Notes: generated from the sequence alone by a model not told the origin. A stretch of 64,000 nucleotides of DNA from Streptomyces sp. NBC_00358 (GCF_036099295.1 NZ_CP107976.1:7998001-8062000), one strand, 5' to 3'; shown: positions 27,681 to 36,952, counted from the first letter of the stretch. Numbers and translations: made by a program.

Positions 27681-27699
27681 GTGGAGCCATCCGTTTCGT

Positions 27700-29001
27700 T
27701 CAGCGAGGCGGCGGTCGCATGCGGCCGGCTCGTGCGGAGGGAGCCCAGCCCGCCGGTGCTGCCTGCTCGGACTCCAGCTCCGCCAGGCGCGCGTGTACGG
27801 CCGCGGCCGGGCGCAGCGCGGAGAGCGCCCGCCAGACGTCGAGGTCGTCCTCGCCCCATGGCGCGCGGGCCCAGTCGGCCAGCAGATCGGGGTCCCGCCG
27901 GGCGATGATCGCCGACCGCAGCCCGTCGGCGAGCCTTCGCCGCAACCGCACCACCGCCGGCGCCGTCGAACCGGGCAGCAGCGGACCCGCGTACACCGCC
28001 GCGGCCGCGGTCACCGCGCCGGTCCCAAGCCGCCGCTCCACCACCGCCACATCGGACTCGACCGGCCGGGTGAGCCGGTACGGACGCGAACCCAGCAGGC
28101 CCGGACCGAGGATTCTGCGCAGCCGTGCCAGTTCGGCGCGCAGCGTCACCGGCGTCACCGACTCGTCCTCGTACAGCGCGCACTGCAACTCGTCGCCCGT
28201 CAGGCCCTCCGGATGCCGGGCCAGCAGGACCAGGATCTCGCTGTGCCTGCGGCTGAGCCGGATCTTCCGTCCGTCCGCGACGAGTTGGGCCTCGTCACGC
28301 CCCAGCGCCGTCAGTTCGAGGGAGCCCGACATCGTCTGCGGCGGTGCGAGCAGCGCCAGTTGAGCCTCGGCGGCCCGCGCCACCGCCTGTACGAAGCCGA
28401 GGCTGTGCGGATGTGCGAGTCCGTCCCCGCCGGTGATGTCGACCGCGCCGAGCACCCGCCCGGTACGCGGATCGTGCACGGGAGCCGCCGCGCAGGTCCA
28501 GGGCTGCACACGCCGGATGAAATGCTCGGCGGCGAACACCTGCACCGGACGGTCCACGGCGACCGCCGTACCCGGCGCGTTCGTTCCGACAGCCGTCTCC
28601 GACCACCGCGCGCCCGGAACGAAGTTCATCCGTCCGGCCTGCCGACGCGTCGCCGGATGGCCCTCGACCCACAAGAGCCTGCCCTGCGCGTCGCACACCG
28701 CCAGAAGGTGCTCCCCGTCCGCCGCGAACGTTCCCATGAGCTCCCGGAACAGCGGCATCACACGGGCGAGCGGGTGTTCCGCCCGATAGGAACCGAGCTC
28801 CCCGTCCATGAGCTCCACCCTCGCGGTGCCCTCCGGAACGACGCCCGCCCGCGCCGAACGCCGCCATGACTCCGCCACCACGGAACGCACCGGCCGCGGC
28901 ACCGTCCCGGCCACGGTGAACGACTCGTACGCGCGGCGCAGCAGCCGGACCCGCTCGGCGGGATCGGCCCCCTGTTCCAGGGCCACCCAAGGATCGGTCA
29001 A
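27700..29001 (-). CDS. GAF-domain transcriptional activator
   Basis: 433 residues from a TTG at 29001, chosen because GGGAGG lies 5 bp upstream and the in-frame extension reads as non-coding. The central GAF domain (about 75-215: WVEGHPATRRQAGRMNF, RWSETAVGTNAPGTAVAVDR, PVHDPRTGRVLGAVDITGG) resembles AcoR-type activators but no AAA+ domain follows. The C-terminal 190 residues carry a helix-turn-helix (LSRRHSEILVLLARHPEGL, VTPVTLRAELARLRRILG). Orthologous layouts place this regulator beside an ExaC-type aldehyde dehydrogenase, as here, so it probably activates that gene in response to an aldehyde or alcohol. Confidence 0.85.
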   Translation of the reverse strand: MTDPWVALEQGADPAERVRLLRRAYESFTVAGTVPRPVRSVVAESWRRSARAGVVPEGTARVELMDGELGSYRAEHPLARVMPLFRELMGTFAADGEHLLAVCDAQGRLLWVEGHPATRRQAGRMNFVPGARWSETAVGTNAPGTAVAVDRPVQVFAAEHFIRRVQPWTCAAAPVHDPRTGRVLGAVDITGGDGLAHPHSLGFVQAVARAAEAQLALLAPPQTMSGSLELTALGRDEAQLVADGRKIRLSRRHSEILVLLARHPEGLTGDELQCALYEDESVTPVTLRAELARLRRILGPGLLGSRPYRLTRPVESDVAVVERRLGTGAVTAAAAVYAGPLLPGSTAPAVVRLRRRLADGLRSAIIARRDPDLLADWARAPWGEDDLDVWRALSALRPAAAVHARLAELESEQAAPAGWAPSARAGRMRPPPR

Positions 29002-29135
29002 CTCGGCCTCCCGGAAGGCGATGCGACTGGGTCCATCGTCACTCCCGGTACGGGCTCCGACAACCCGTGTGACGCTCCCCTTCCGGTCGCTGCCCCGCGG
29101 CGGGCCCGCTCGGGCCGCCGCGAGGCCGCCCCTGG

Positions 29136-29735
29136 TCAGGCGAAGTTGACGAGTCTGATGTACCGCGTCCAGTCCCAGTTCGGACCGGGATCGGTGTGAT
29201 CGGTGCCCGGCACCTCGTAGTGACCGAGGATGTGGGCGCGGTCCTTGGGGATTCCGTAGGTGTCGCAGATCGCGGCGGTGAGTCTGGCCGACTCCTCGTA
29301 GAGGGCGTCGGTGAAGTAGGAGGGCTGGTCCACCCAGCCCTCGTGCTCGATGCCGATGCTTCTGGTGTTGTAGTCCCAGTTGCCCGCGTGCCAGGCGACG
29401 TCGCGCTCTCTCACGCACTGCGCGACATGGCCGTCGGCCGATCGCACGAGGTAGTGCGCGGACACCTTCTTCTGCGGGTTCCGGAAGATGGACAGGGTGG
29501 TGGCGTACGTCGCCTGGGTGACGTGGATGATCACATAGTCGAGCTCGTAGCTGTAGGGGCGATCGGACTCCGTGTAGTTGGAGACGGTCGCCGGAGTCCA
29601 CTCGGCGCCCGGATAGTCGACGGCCGCCGACTGCGCGGTCGCCCTGACATCGGGGAGCAACGCGTAGGGGAGGGCTGCCAGGGCTGCGCCCTTCAGCAGG
29701 AGTCGCCGGCTCGGGAACGACCGTGCTCGCTCCAT
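29136..29735 (-). CDS. Tat-exported N-acetylmuramoyl-L-alanine amidase
   Basis: 199 residues. A twin-arginine signal (FPSRRLLLKGAALAALPYALL) is followed by an Amidase_2/PGRP-fold domain. Visible motifs: YVIIHVTQATYATTLSIF with the first zinc histidine, KKVSAHYLVRSADG, VRERDVAWHAGNWDYNTRSI, IGIEHEGW and a C-terminal ILGHYEVPGTDHTDPGP. It cleaves the amide between MurNAc and L-Ala in the wall. It is a single gene with 134 bp upstream of it to the regulator side and 137 bp to the formamidase gene. Confidence 0.92.
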   Translation of the reverse strand: MERARSFPSRRLLLKGAALAALPYALLPDVRATAQSAAVDYPGAEWTPATVSNYTESDRPYSYELDYVIIHVTQATYATTLSIFRNPQKKVSAHYLVRSADGHVAQCVRERDVAWHAGNWDYNTRSIGIEHEGWVDQPSYFTDALYEESARLTAAICDTYGIPKDRAHILGHYEVPGTDHTDPGPNWDWTRYIRLVNFA

Positions 29736-29872
29736 GGAGAGTTGGCCTTTCGTCGGTGGGGGGGGCCGGGCCCGAGAACGCTGGCTGCGAAGCCGGGGCG
29801 CGAAGTGGGGAACCGGGAGTCGGGTGTCGGTGTCGGGAGTCGGTCTGGTCCTGTCCCGCGCGGGCCACCCGA

Positions 29873-30886
29873 TCAGTGCCGTAGGGATGCGGCCGTCTCG
29901 CGGAGCCGGGCGTGCAGTCCGCGATGCGTCTCGCGCGCGGGCAGCCATTCCTTGCGAAGCTTGGCGACGAACGTGTAGTTGGTGTCGCAGACATTGGCGA
30001 CAGGAGACTCGACCGTCTGCGTCGTAAACTGGTAGGCGTCCAACTCGCTGAACCCGTAGTCGCGCACCAGCCACTGCACGAGGTCCAGCTGGGATATCCG
30101 GAAGGCGTCCTCCAGCGGGCGTGCCGAGCCGGTTGAGATGATGTGCGTGTCGGACTCGATGCGCGGCCAGGGTGTGGCGATCCCCTTGAGGAGCTCGACG
30201 ATCACCACCGTGTTCATCGCGCATTCGACGGCGACCCCACAGGTCTCGCCCTCGCCCTGCCGTGCGTGCCCGTCGCCGAGGCTGAGCAGGGCACCCTCGA
30301 CGTTCACCCCGAGATAGCAGGTCACACCGGCCCGCATCTCCGGTGTGTCCATGTTCCCGCCGTGCGCGTCGGGCACCAGGGCGGAACGCACCTCCAGGTT
30401 CGCGGGTGCCACACCGACGGTGCCGTGTATCGGATCCATCGGCAGCTCGATCCGGATGTCGCTGTCCCGGGCGGCGAACAGTGCCGTTCGCCGCTCCCGG
30501 TCGAGCTGCCAGATCCACACCGTCTCCGGCAACGGCGGCTGGAGCGACGCCGTGGTGTGAGTGGAGGTCAGGGCGCCGAAGAGGGGGACCGTCGTCGACG
30601 CCGCCCAGTCACGAGCCGGCTCGATCGAGACGAAGTGGACCGCGACGGTGTCTCCCGGCTCCGCTCCCTCGACATGGAAGGGGCCGGTCTGCGGATTGAG
30701 GAACGGGAACTCGCACACCTCGGACACCAAGTCCTTCTCGGAGCGCACCCGTCCGGCGAAGCAGTCCTCGGTGTACAGATCGAGCACCGTGCCCGGCGCG
30801 ATGCGTGCCACGGGCGGAGCGCCACCGAACGTCCAGGCGAACTCGTCCGGCGTGGGGCGCACGGTAAGGATCCGGGGGTCGCTCAT
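29873..30886 (-). CDS. Acetamidase/formamidase family protein
   Basis: 337 residues; the ATG at 30886 overlaps the permease stop (ATGA). FmdA/AmdA-family features include PGDTVAVHFVSIEP, PIHGTVGVAP, PDAHGGNMDTPEM and LSLGDGHARQGEGE, the metal/active-site region of the beta/alpha fold. These zinc amidases release ammonia from formamide, acetamide or similar short amides. Coupling to an APC-type permease suggests uptake and hydrolysis of an amide or amino-acid-derived nitrogen source. The exact substrate is unknown. Confidence 0.92.
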   Translation of the reverse strand: MSDPRILTVRPTPDEFAWTFGGAPPVARIAPGTVLDLYTEDCFAGRVRSEKDLVSEVCEFPFLNPQTGPFHVEGAEPGDTVAVHFVSIEPARDWAASTTVPLFGALTSTHTTASLQPPLPETVWIWQLDRERRTALFAARDSDIRIELPMDPIHGTVGVAPANLEVRSALVPDAHGGNMDTPEMRAGVTCYLGVNVEGALLSLGDGHARQGEGETCGVAVECAMNTVVIVELLKGIATPWPRIESDTHIISTGSARPLEDAFRISQLDLVQWLVRDYGFSELDAYQFTTQTVESPVANVCDTNYTFVAKLRKEWLPARETHRGLHARLRETAASLRH

Positions 30887-32367
30887 GGCTGCACGGCTCC
30901 GCTCTGCCGAGGGGCGGGGGTGAGGGTCTCGTCGAGGTGGACGCGGGCGGTCTCGGCTATGCGCCCGGGATGGCGGCGCAGCAGGATGATCAATATCACG
31001 ACACCGGCGGACATCCAGACACCCACGACCGGCCCGGCGTACGACACGGGCGGGGTCAGTTCGGTCACGAAGTCGAAGACCGGCAGCCCAGCGGCCGTCA
31101 GCAGCGCGGGGACGAAGGCGACGATGCCGAGCAGCGGGAACACCAGATGACGGACCGGTTTGAGCAACTCGCGCCTGCGGCGCACGAAGTAGCCCGCACA
31201 CGCGAGATTGACCACGATGTACACGGCGATCACCACGGTGACGATCACGGTCGCGAGGAGCAGGAACGCGGTCACCGGGTCGTACGAGAGGCCGAGACCC
31301 AGCATGACCGCCACGGCCACGGCGCACTGCACGGCCACTCCGGCCGCGGGGGAGCGGTGCCGTGGATGCACGCGCGCGAAGAGCTCGGGGAAGACCCGGA
31401 TCCGGGCCAGGGCGAAGGCCGTTCGTGTGGAGACGGTGGCACACGCGTTGGCGTTGGCGATCGTCGAGTTGACCACCGCCAGGAACACGAGCACCCAGAA
31501 CAGCCCGAACGACGCGCGTGCCACGCCCTCCCAGGAGGCGGCACCGGACGCCCCGAATCCCGCGAACCGGTCGGGACCGAAGTACACCGACATGGCGTAC
31601 GTCGTCAGGACGTACACGAGACCGATCGCGAGCGCCGCGCCGAGGACGGCCCGGTGCATCGTGCGGCGCGGGTCCTTGGTCTCTTCCGCGAGCGGCGCCG
31701 CCGCTTCGAATCCGGCGAAGGCGAGCACGGTGTACACCGATCCCGCGAACACACCGCTGATCCCGTCGTACCCCGTGGCGGTGTGGGACGTCCCGAACAC
31801 CGACAGCGTGTTGTGCCCGCCGGCCTTGGCGATGAGCCACACCGCGAAGACGAGGAACACCAGCACTTCGAAGACGCCGAGGACCGTACCGAAGCGGGCC
31901 GAGGCCCGTACTCCCAGGTAGCCCGCCACCGCGATGACGACGGCACCCGCGAGCGACCAGGGCCACCAGAGCCCGGCCGGATACGAGGACCATTCCTGGT
32001 GCATGGTGCCCGCCGTGGTGAAGCCGAGCTGAAGCAGGAGAAGCGGCGGCACCAGGGCTTCGACGAACACATAGCCCCAGCCCACGAGGAATCCGACGGA
32101 CGGATGCAGTCCCTGCGCGGTGTAAGTGGCCACCGACCCCGCCGCCGGCATCTCGCGCGCCAGCTCGGCCACGCACGACGCGGTGAACAGACAGGCAACC
32201 AGGGCGATCAGTACGGACAGCGGCAGGCTGCCACCCGCGAACGCGGCGCCGGACGGAATGGACGCGGCGACCGCGGCTGCGGGCGCCATCGCCGTGATGC
32301 TCTGGAACAGGACCTCGCGCAGGCCGATCGCCTCACGCCGCAGCCCCGGAACCGCCCCCTCCGACAT
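30883..32367 (-). CDS. APC-family amino acid permease
   Basis: 494 residues from the ATG at 32367, preceded by GGGGGG. About 12 membrane helices. APC motifs: REVLFQSITAMAPAAAVAAS in helix 1, YTAQGLHPSVGFLVGWGYVF, and AGFEAAAPLAEETKDPRR, the conserved loop after helix 6. It is expected to import an amino acid, amine or amide with protons. Same operon as the acetamidase/formamidase through a 4-bp overlap, so the imported solute is probably its substrate or precursor. Confidence 0.92.
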   Translation of the reverse strand: MSEGAVPGLRREAIGLREVLFQSITAMAPAAAVAASIPSGAAFAGGSLPLSVLIALVACLFTASCVAELAREMPAAGSVATYTAQGLHPSVGFLVGWGYVFVEALVPPLLLLQLGFTTAGTMHQEWSSYPAGLWWPWSLAGAVVIAVAGYLGVRASARFGTVLGVFEVLVFLVFAVWLIAKAGGHNTLSVFGTSHTATGYDGISGVFAGSVYTVLAFAGFEAAAPLAEETKDPRRTMHRAVLGAALAIGLVYVLTTYAMSVYFGPDRFAGFGASGAASWEGVARASFGLFWVLVFLAVVNSTIANANACATVSTRTAFALARIRVFPELFARVHPRHRSPAAGVAVQCAVAVAVMLGLGLSYDPVTAFLLLATVIVTVVIAVYIVVNLACAGYFVRRRRELLKPVRHLVFPLLGIVAFVPALLTAAGLPVFDFVTELTPPVSYAGPVVGVWMSAGVVILIILLRRHPGRIAETARVHLDETLTPAPRQSGAVQP

Positions 32368-32741
32368 CTGAACCCCCCGATTCGACCGGAACACAGCCGT
32401 CGGCAGGACGGCTGCGCCTCGCGTGAATTACGTTACGGCGCTTGCCGGTTGGGCAGGAAGAGCGCTGCGCGAGTCCGTGGACAGGCCGCCGATTGTGGAC
32501 ACGGCGATCACTCGCAAGGGGGAACGGCTTTCACGCGACGGGCTCGTCCCGACTCCGCGGGGGCGGACACGGTCGACAGCCCACGGCCTCGCGGCGTGCT
32601 CGTCTCGACGCGCGAGGTCGGGAGAAGGTCCACAGCCCACGGCCCACGGTCCACAGCCCAAGGCCCGCCGCCGCGCGACGCGCTCGTCTCAACCCCTGAA
32701 TCCGGTGCACGGCCCACGGCCGCCCTCCGGCCCTGATCCGT
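32368..32741. other. Intergenic with short CCCACGGCC/CCACAGCCC repeats
   Basis: 374 bp upstream of the permease operon. No gene seen. Between about 32,575 and 32,725 the words CACAGCCCACGGCC, CCCACGGTCC and CACGGCCCACGGCC recur as imperfect direct repeats, and GCTCGTCTC[AG]AC appears twice. The promoter of the permease operon should lie at the 32,370-32,480 end. Confidence 0.45.
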
Positions 32742-33980
32742 CTACGACCGTCCCGCCACCGACGCCGGGTCGTCGAGCACTCCTCGGACCACCGAATGCG
32801 CCGCACCGAGCAGCGGACCCTCGGAGCCCAGCCGGGAGACGGACACAGGACAGGCGGGACCCGCCGTGCGGCGCGCCAGCTCGCCCTCCAGCGAAGGGAG
32901 CAGCCAGGGAGCGAGACCGGCCAGCGCCCCGCCGAGGACGACCGTCTCCGGGTCCAGCAGGTTGACCGCCCCGGTCAGGGCGATGCCGAGCGCGGTTCCG
33001 GCGTCGCGCAGGGCACGGCGTACGCCCGGATCGCCGTCGGCGGCGCGCCGGGCCAGCAGCCCGACCCGGTCCTCGCCCGGTTCCAGCCCGGCGGCACGCA
33101 GAACGGCCTCCTCGCCCGCGTACTGTTCGAGGCACCCCCGTCCACCGCACGGGCACGCCGGTCCCTCCGGACGCACCGGCACATGTCCCAACTCGCCCGC
33201 GAAGCCTCGGGTCCCGCGCAGCAGCCGCCCGTCCACGAGGATCGCCGCACCGATGCCGATCTCCGCGGACACGTGCAGGAAGTCTCGCGGAGCCCCGTCA
33301 CCGAGCCAGAGTTCCGCCAGCCCGCCGAAGTTCGCCTCGTTGTCCACGGTCAGCGGCAGTTCGGCGGGCAGCAGCGTGCCGAGGTCCGTGTCGTGCCAGT
33401 CGAGGTTCGGGGCACGGACCACGGTCCGGGCGTCGCGCGCCACGAGTCCGGGGACGGCGACGGCGAGGCCCGCGGGCCACAGCCCCTCCCGCTCGGCTTC
33501 GGCGACGACCTGGCGCACGAGCGCCGTCAGTTCCCGGATCACCGGCCCGGCCGCCCGGCCGCGGTTGGTGCCGTGGAGTACGGCACGGGCCCGCACCACG
33601 CCCCGGAGATCGACCGCGCACACCGCGAGATGGTCGACGCCCACCTCCGCGCCGATCCCGGCGGGACCGTGCCCGCTGACGGCGAGCGCGGAGCCGGGCC
33701 GCCCCACTCTGCCCGGCCGCTCGGGCCCCAGCTCCTCCAGGAGCCCAGCGCGGATGAGCTCGTCGACCAGGGTCGACACGGCAGCCCGGGTCAGACCGAT
33801 GTGGGAGGCGACCGCGGCACGCGACAACGGTCCCTCGTCGCTGACGGTGTGCATGACCCGGGAGAGGTTGCGGCGGCGCATGCCCTGCTGGGTGTCGGGC
33901 AGTCGTCGGCCGGAACCGGTCGGGTGGGCCTCGTGCAGCGGTGCCGTCATGCCTCCGTCAATCCTCGTCCGGCCGGTCAC
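32742..33980 (-). CDS. ROK-family repressor, probable xylose regulator
   Basis: 412 residues from a GTG at 33980, preceded by GAGAGAGG at 5-bp spacing; an ATG at 33950 is the alternative. An N-terminal winged HTH (PLSRAAVASHIGLTRAAVSTL) is followed by a ROK sugar-binding fold. The signature EANFGGLAELWLG and RGTRGFAGELGHVPV leads to the zinc-binding CPCGGRGCLEQYAG. ROK regulators release DNA when the sugar binds. Its place just downstream of xylB, with xylA divergent, makes it the likely XylR-type repressor of the xylose genes. Confidence 0.9.
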   Translation of the reverse strand: MTGRTRIDGGMTAPLHEAHPTGSGRRLPDTQQGMRRRNLSRVMHTVSDEGPLSRAAVASHIGLTRAAVSTLVDELIRAGLLEELGPERPGRVGRPGSALAVSGHGPAGIGAEVGVDHLAVCAVDLRGVVRARAVLHGTNRGRAAGPVIRELTALVRQVVAEAEREGLWPAGLAVAVPGLVARDARTVVRAPNLDWHDTDLGTLLPAELPLTVDNEANFGGLAELWLGDGAPRDFLHVSAEIGIGAAILVDGRLLRGTRGFAGELGHVPVRPEGPACPCGGRGCLEQYAGEEAVLRAAGLEPGEDRVGLLARRAADGDPGVRRALRDAGTALGIALTGAVNLLDPETVVLGGALAGLAPWLLPSLEGELARRTAGPACPVSVSRLGSEGPLLGAAHSVVRGVLDDPASVAGRS

Positions 33981-34026
33981 GTCGGCCTCTCTCGGTCCTG
34001 GTTCCCGCCGGGTCCACCCGGGTGAC

Positions 34027-34046
34027 GGGTCCACCCGGGTGGACCC
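34027..34046. promoter_or_regulatory. 20-bp perfect palindrome upstream of the ROK gene
   Basis: GGGTCCACCCGGGTGGACCC, 47 bp before the GTG start of the ROK regulator, preceded at 34010-34024 by a partial direct copy (GGGTCCACCCGGGTG). It could be an autoregulatory operator or the xylB terminator (70 bp after its stop). Both are possible from position. Confidence 0.5.
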
Positions 34047-34115
34047 GGCCGGTGCCGCACACGCGGGACGCTCTGGTGAGAGCCCGTCCCGTCGGGGCGG
34101 CCCGGCCGGTTCCGG

Positions 34116-35561
34116 TCAGTTCCTGTTCGGCTCCCGTTCGAGCAGCGGGGCCGCGTCGGAGAGTACCCCGCTGATCCGCGCGAGCGTCTCCTCGTCCCGC
34201 TCCACGGCGTCGAACACCGGCCCGCGGGCGGTGTCCCAGCGCCGCGCGACGGCCGCCGGGTCCTCGCCCGTCAGCAGGCCGGCGGCCTGGGCGGCGGCGC
34301 CCAGCGCGACGAGTTCCCTGGCCTCGGGCACCTGAACGGGCCGGCCCGAGAGACGGCGTACGGTCTGCTGCCAGGCCTTGCCCCGGGCGCCGCCGCCGAT
34401 CAGCAGCAGGGGCGTCGAGCGGTCGGCGTCCGCGTCCAGCACCAGGTCGAGGGCGCCCAGCAGGGAGTGCACGGCACCGTCGTACGCCGCCTGGAGCAGT
34501 TGCCCGCCCGTCGTGTCGTGCCGCAGTCCGTGCAGCAGTCCCGCGGAGTGCGGCAGGTTCGGTGTGCGCTCGCCGTCCAGATAGGGCAGCAGCGTCACCG
34601 AGGCGCCCGGCTCGACGGCCTCGCGGTCGAGGTCGAGCAGCGCGGCGATCCGGTCGACGGCCAGGGTGCAGTTCAACGTGCAGGCCAGCGGCAGCCAGTC
34701 GCCGCGAGCGTCCGCGAATCCCGCCACCGTGCCGGTCGGGTCGGCCGGGCGGCGCGTCGAGACGGCGTACACCGTGCCCGAGGTGCCGAGGCTCACCACG
34801 GGGGTGCCGGGTCGCAGCCCGAGGCCGAGCGCGGCGGCCGCGTTGTCGCCGGTCCCGGCCGCGACGAGGGTGCCCCGGGAGAACGGGAGCTCACCCCTGG
34901 CGTGCACCGTTCCGGCCACCTCGCCCGGCCGGACGACGCGGGGAAGCAGGGCGGGGTCGAGACCGATGTGCGCGAGAACCTCCTCGTCGTACATCTCGCT
35001 GCCCGATGCCCACCAGCCGGTGCCGGACGCATCGCCGCGGTCGGTGGTGCCCTGCCCGGTGAGCCGTTCGGTGAGGTAGTCGTGGGGCAGCCGGACCGCG
35101 GCCGTCGCCCGGACGGCGTCCGGTTCGTGTTCGGCCAGCCAGGCCCACTTCGTCGCCGTGAAGGACGCGGCCGGCACGCTGCCGGTCCGTTCGGCCCAGG
35201 ACTTGGGACCCCCGAGCTCCTCGACCAGCCGGCGGGCCTGCGGCGCCGAGCGCACGTCGTTCCACAGCAGGGCGGGGCGTACGGGTTCGCCCTGGGCGTC
35301 GAGCGTCACGAGCCCGTGCTGCTGCCCGCCGATCGACACCGCCGCGGCTTCGTGAGCGGCGTCACCGCACTGGCGCAGCGCTTCACAGAGCGCGTCCCAC
35401 CACTGGCGGGGGTCGCTCTCGCGGCCCGCCCCGGTCGAGACGGTGTGCGGCGCCTGTCCGCTCGCCACCACCTGTCCGGTCGACGCGTCGACGACCAGGG
35501 CCTTGGTGGACTGGGTGGACGAGTCCACCCCGACGACGAGCGGACCCTCGGCTGCTGACAT
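34116..35561 (-). CDS. xylB: Xylulokinase
   Basis: 481 residues from the ATG at 35561 (AAGGAGAG upstream). FGGY-kinase features: VVGVDSSTQSTKALVVD at the N-terminus, SIGGQQHGLVTLD, LLWNDVRSAPQA, GTGDNAAAALGLG and the second ATP-binding region LLIGGGARGKAWQQ with a FGGY-like C-terminal helix. It phosphorylates D-xylulose to xylulose-5-phosphate. Divergently transcribed from xylA across 182 bp and followed by a ROK regulator, an arrangement common for xylose use in Streptomyces. Confidence 0.95.
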   Translation of the reverse strand: MSAAEGPLVVGVDSSTQSTKALVVDASTGQVVASGQAPHTVSTGAGRESDPRQWWDALCEALRQCGDAAHEAAAVSIGGQQHGLVTLDAQGEPVRPALLWNDVRSAPQARRLVEELGGPKSWAERTGSVPAASFTATKWAWLAEHEPDAVRATAAVRLPHDYLTERLTGQGTTDRGDASGTGWWASGSEMYDEEVLAHIGLDPALLPRVVRPGEVAGTVHARGELPFSRGTLVAAGTGDNAAAALGLGLRPGTPVVSLGTSGTVYAVSTRRPADPTGTVAGFADARGDWLPLACTLNCTLAVDRIAALLDLDREAVEPGASVTLLPYLDGERTPNLPHSAGLLHGLRHDTTGGQLLQAAYDGAVHSLLGALDLVLDADADRSTPLLLIGGGARGKAWQQTVRRLSGRPVQVPEARELVALGAAAQAAGLLTGEDPAAVARRWDTARGPVFDAVERDEETLARISGVLSDAAPLLEREPNRN

Positions 35562-35743
35562 CGGGCTCTCCTTGATTTTCTCCGCGACTCTGCGGGTTCT
35601 GACCTGCTGTTTTCCCGGTTCCCGGGGATTCGGAGACCTGGATCTCATCCTTCGGGGACACCGTGTCCCTTCCCAGGAATCTGCTGGCATACTAATTTGT
35701 AAACGGCCATGACGAAATAGTTCAGCAAGCAAGGAGCCGCCGT
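35562..35743. promoter_or_regulatory. Divergent xylB-xylA promoter region with operator-like repeats
   Basis: Contains a perfect 15-bp palindrome GGGACAC-C-GTGTCCC at 35655-35669. Near xylA there is an AT-rich inverted pair, TACTAATTTGT (35690-35700) and CGAAATAGTTCA (35713-35724), sharing an ACTAnTTnG core in opposite orientation. The latter sits 20-55 bp before the xylA start, where a ROK repressor would block transcription. The assignment is by position and symmetry. Confidence 0.55.
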
Positions 35744-36910
35744 ATGAGCTACCAGCCCACCCCCGATGACAGGTTCACCTTCGGCCTCTGGACCGTCGGC
35801 TGGCAGGGAAGGGACCCGTTCGGTGACGCCACCCGGCCCGCCCTGGACCCGGTCGAGACGGTGCAGCGTCTCGCCGAGCTCGGCGCCTACGGAGTGACCT
35901 TCCACGACGACGACCTGATCCCCTTCGGGTCCTCGGACAGTGAGCGCGAGTCGCACATCAAGCGGTTCAGGCAGACCCTGGACGCCACCGGCCTCAAGGT
36001 GCCGATGGCCACCACCAACCTGTTCACGCACCCCGTCTTCAAGGACGGCGCGTTCACCTCGAACGACCGCGACGTGCGCCGCTACGCCCTGCGCAAGACC
36101 ATCCGCAACGTCGACCTCGCCGTCGAGCTCGGCGCCGAGACGTACGTCGCCTGGGGCGGCCGCGAGGGAGCGGAGTCCGGAGCCGCCAAGGACGTGCGCG
36201 TCGCCCTCGACCGCATGAAGGAGGCCTTCGACCTCCTCGGCGAGTACGTGATCTCCCAGGGCTACGACCTGAAGTTCGCGATCGAGCCCAAGCCGAACGA
36301 GCCCCGCGGCGACATCCTGCTCCCCACCGTCGGTCACGCCCTCGCCTTCATCGAGCGCCTGGAGCGCCCGGAGATGTACGGCGTCAACCCGGAGGTCGGT
36401 CACGAGCAGATGGCCGGCCTGAACTTCACGCACGGCATCGCGCAGGCGCTGTGGGCGGGCAAGCTCTTCCACATCGACCTCAACGGCCAGTCCGGCATCA
36501 AGTACGACCAGGACCTGAGGTTCGGCGCGGGCGATCTGCGGTCCGCGTTCTGGCTGGTCGACCTCCTGGAGAGCGCCGGCTACGCGGGCCCGAAGCACTT
36601 CGACTTCAAGCCGCCGCGGACCGAGGACTTCGACGGCGTCTGGGCGTCGGCGGAGGGCTGCATGCGCAACTACCTGATCCTGCGCGAGCGCGCTGCGGCC
36701 TTCCGGGCCGATCCCGAGGTCCAGGCGGCGCTGCGCGCCTCGCGTCTGCACGAGCTGGCGCAGCCCACCGCGGAGGACGGCCTGGCGGCGCTGCTCGCCG
36801 ATCGCGCCGCCTTCGAGGACTTCGACGTCGAGGCCGCGGCCGCGCGTGGGATGGCCTTCGAGCAGCTGGACCAGCTCGCGATGGACCATCTCCTGGGCGC
36901 GCGGGGCTGA
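35744..36910 (+). CDS. xylA: Xylose isomerase
   Basis: 388 residues, the usual length for the actinobacterial class. Hallmarks: FTFGLWTVGWQGRDPFGD, GVTFHDDDLIPFG with the catalytic histidine, TYVAWGGREG, IEPKPNEPRGD with metal ligands, GVNPEVGHEQMAGLNF and LFHIDLNGQ. It converts D-xylose to D-xylulose in the cytoplasm with two divalent metals. The ribosome site is AAGGAG. It is divergent from xylB and ends in a strong hairpin. Confidence 0.97.
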   Translation: MSYQPTPDDRFTFGLWTVGWQGRDPFGDATRPALDPVETVQRLAELGAYGVTFHDDDLIPFGSSDSERESHIKRFRQTLDATGLKVPMATTNLFTHPVFKDGAFTSNDRDVRRYALRKTIRNVDLAVELGAETYVAWGGREGAESGAAKDVRVALDRMKEAFDLLGEYVISQGYDLKFAIEPKPNEPRGDILLPTVGHALAFIERLERPEMYGVNPEVGHEQMAGLNFTHGIAQALWAGKLFHIDLNGQSGIKYDQDLRFGAGDLRSAFWLVDLLESAGYAGPKHFDFKPPRTEDFDGVWASAEGCMRNYLILRERAAAFRADPEVQAALRASRLHELAQPTAEDGLAALLADRAAFEDFDVEAAAARGMAFEQLDQLAMDHLLGARG

Positions 36911-36930
36911 TCGCGCCGCTCTGAGGGCAC

Positions 36931-36952
36931 GGACCCGCCTTCCGGCGGGTCC
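36931..36952 (+). terminator. Hairpin after xylA
   Basis: GGACCCGCC-TTCC-GGCGGGTCC, beginning 20 bp past the stop, with outer GAGGGC/GCCCTC bases extending the stem imperfectly. Confidence 0.85.

Noticed and set aside
27000..27699. Frames in the repeat-rich leader reading as Pro/Arg- or Gly/Arg-rich proteins
   Set aside because: The open frames follow from GC-rich repeats lacking stops; no ribosome site or family match.
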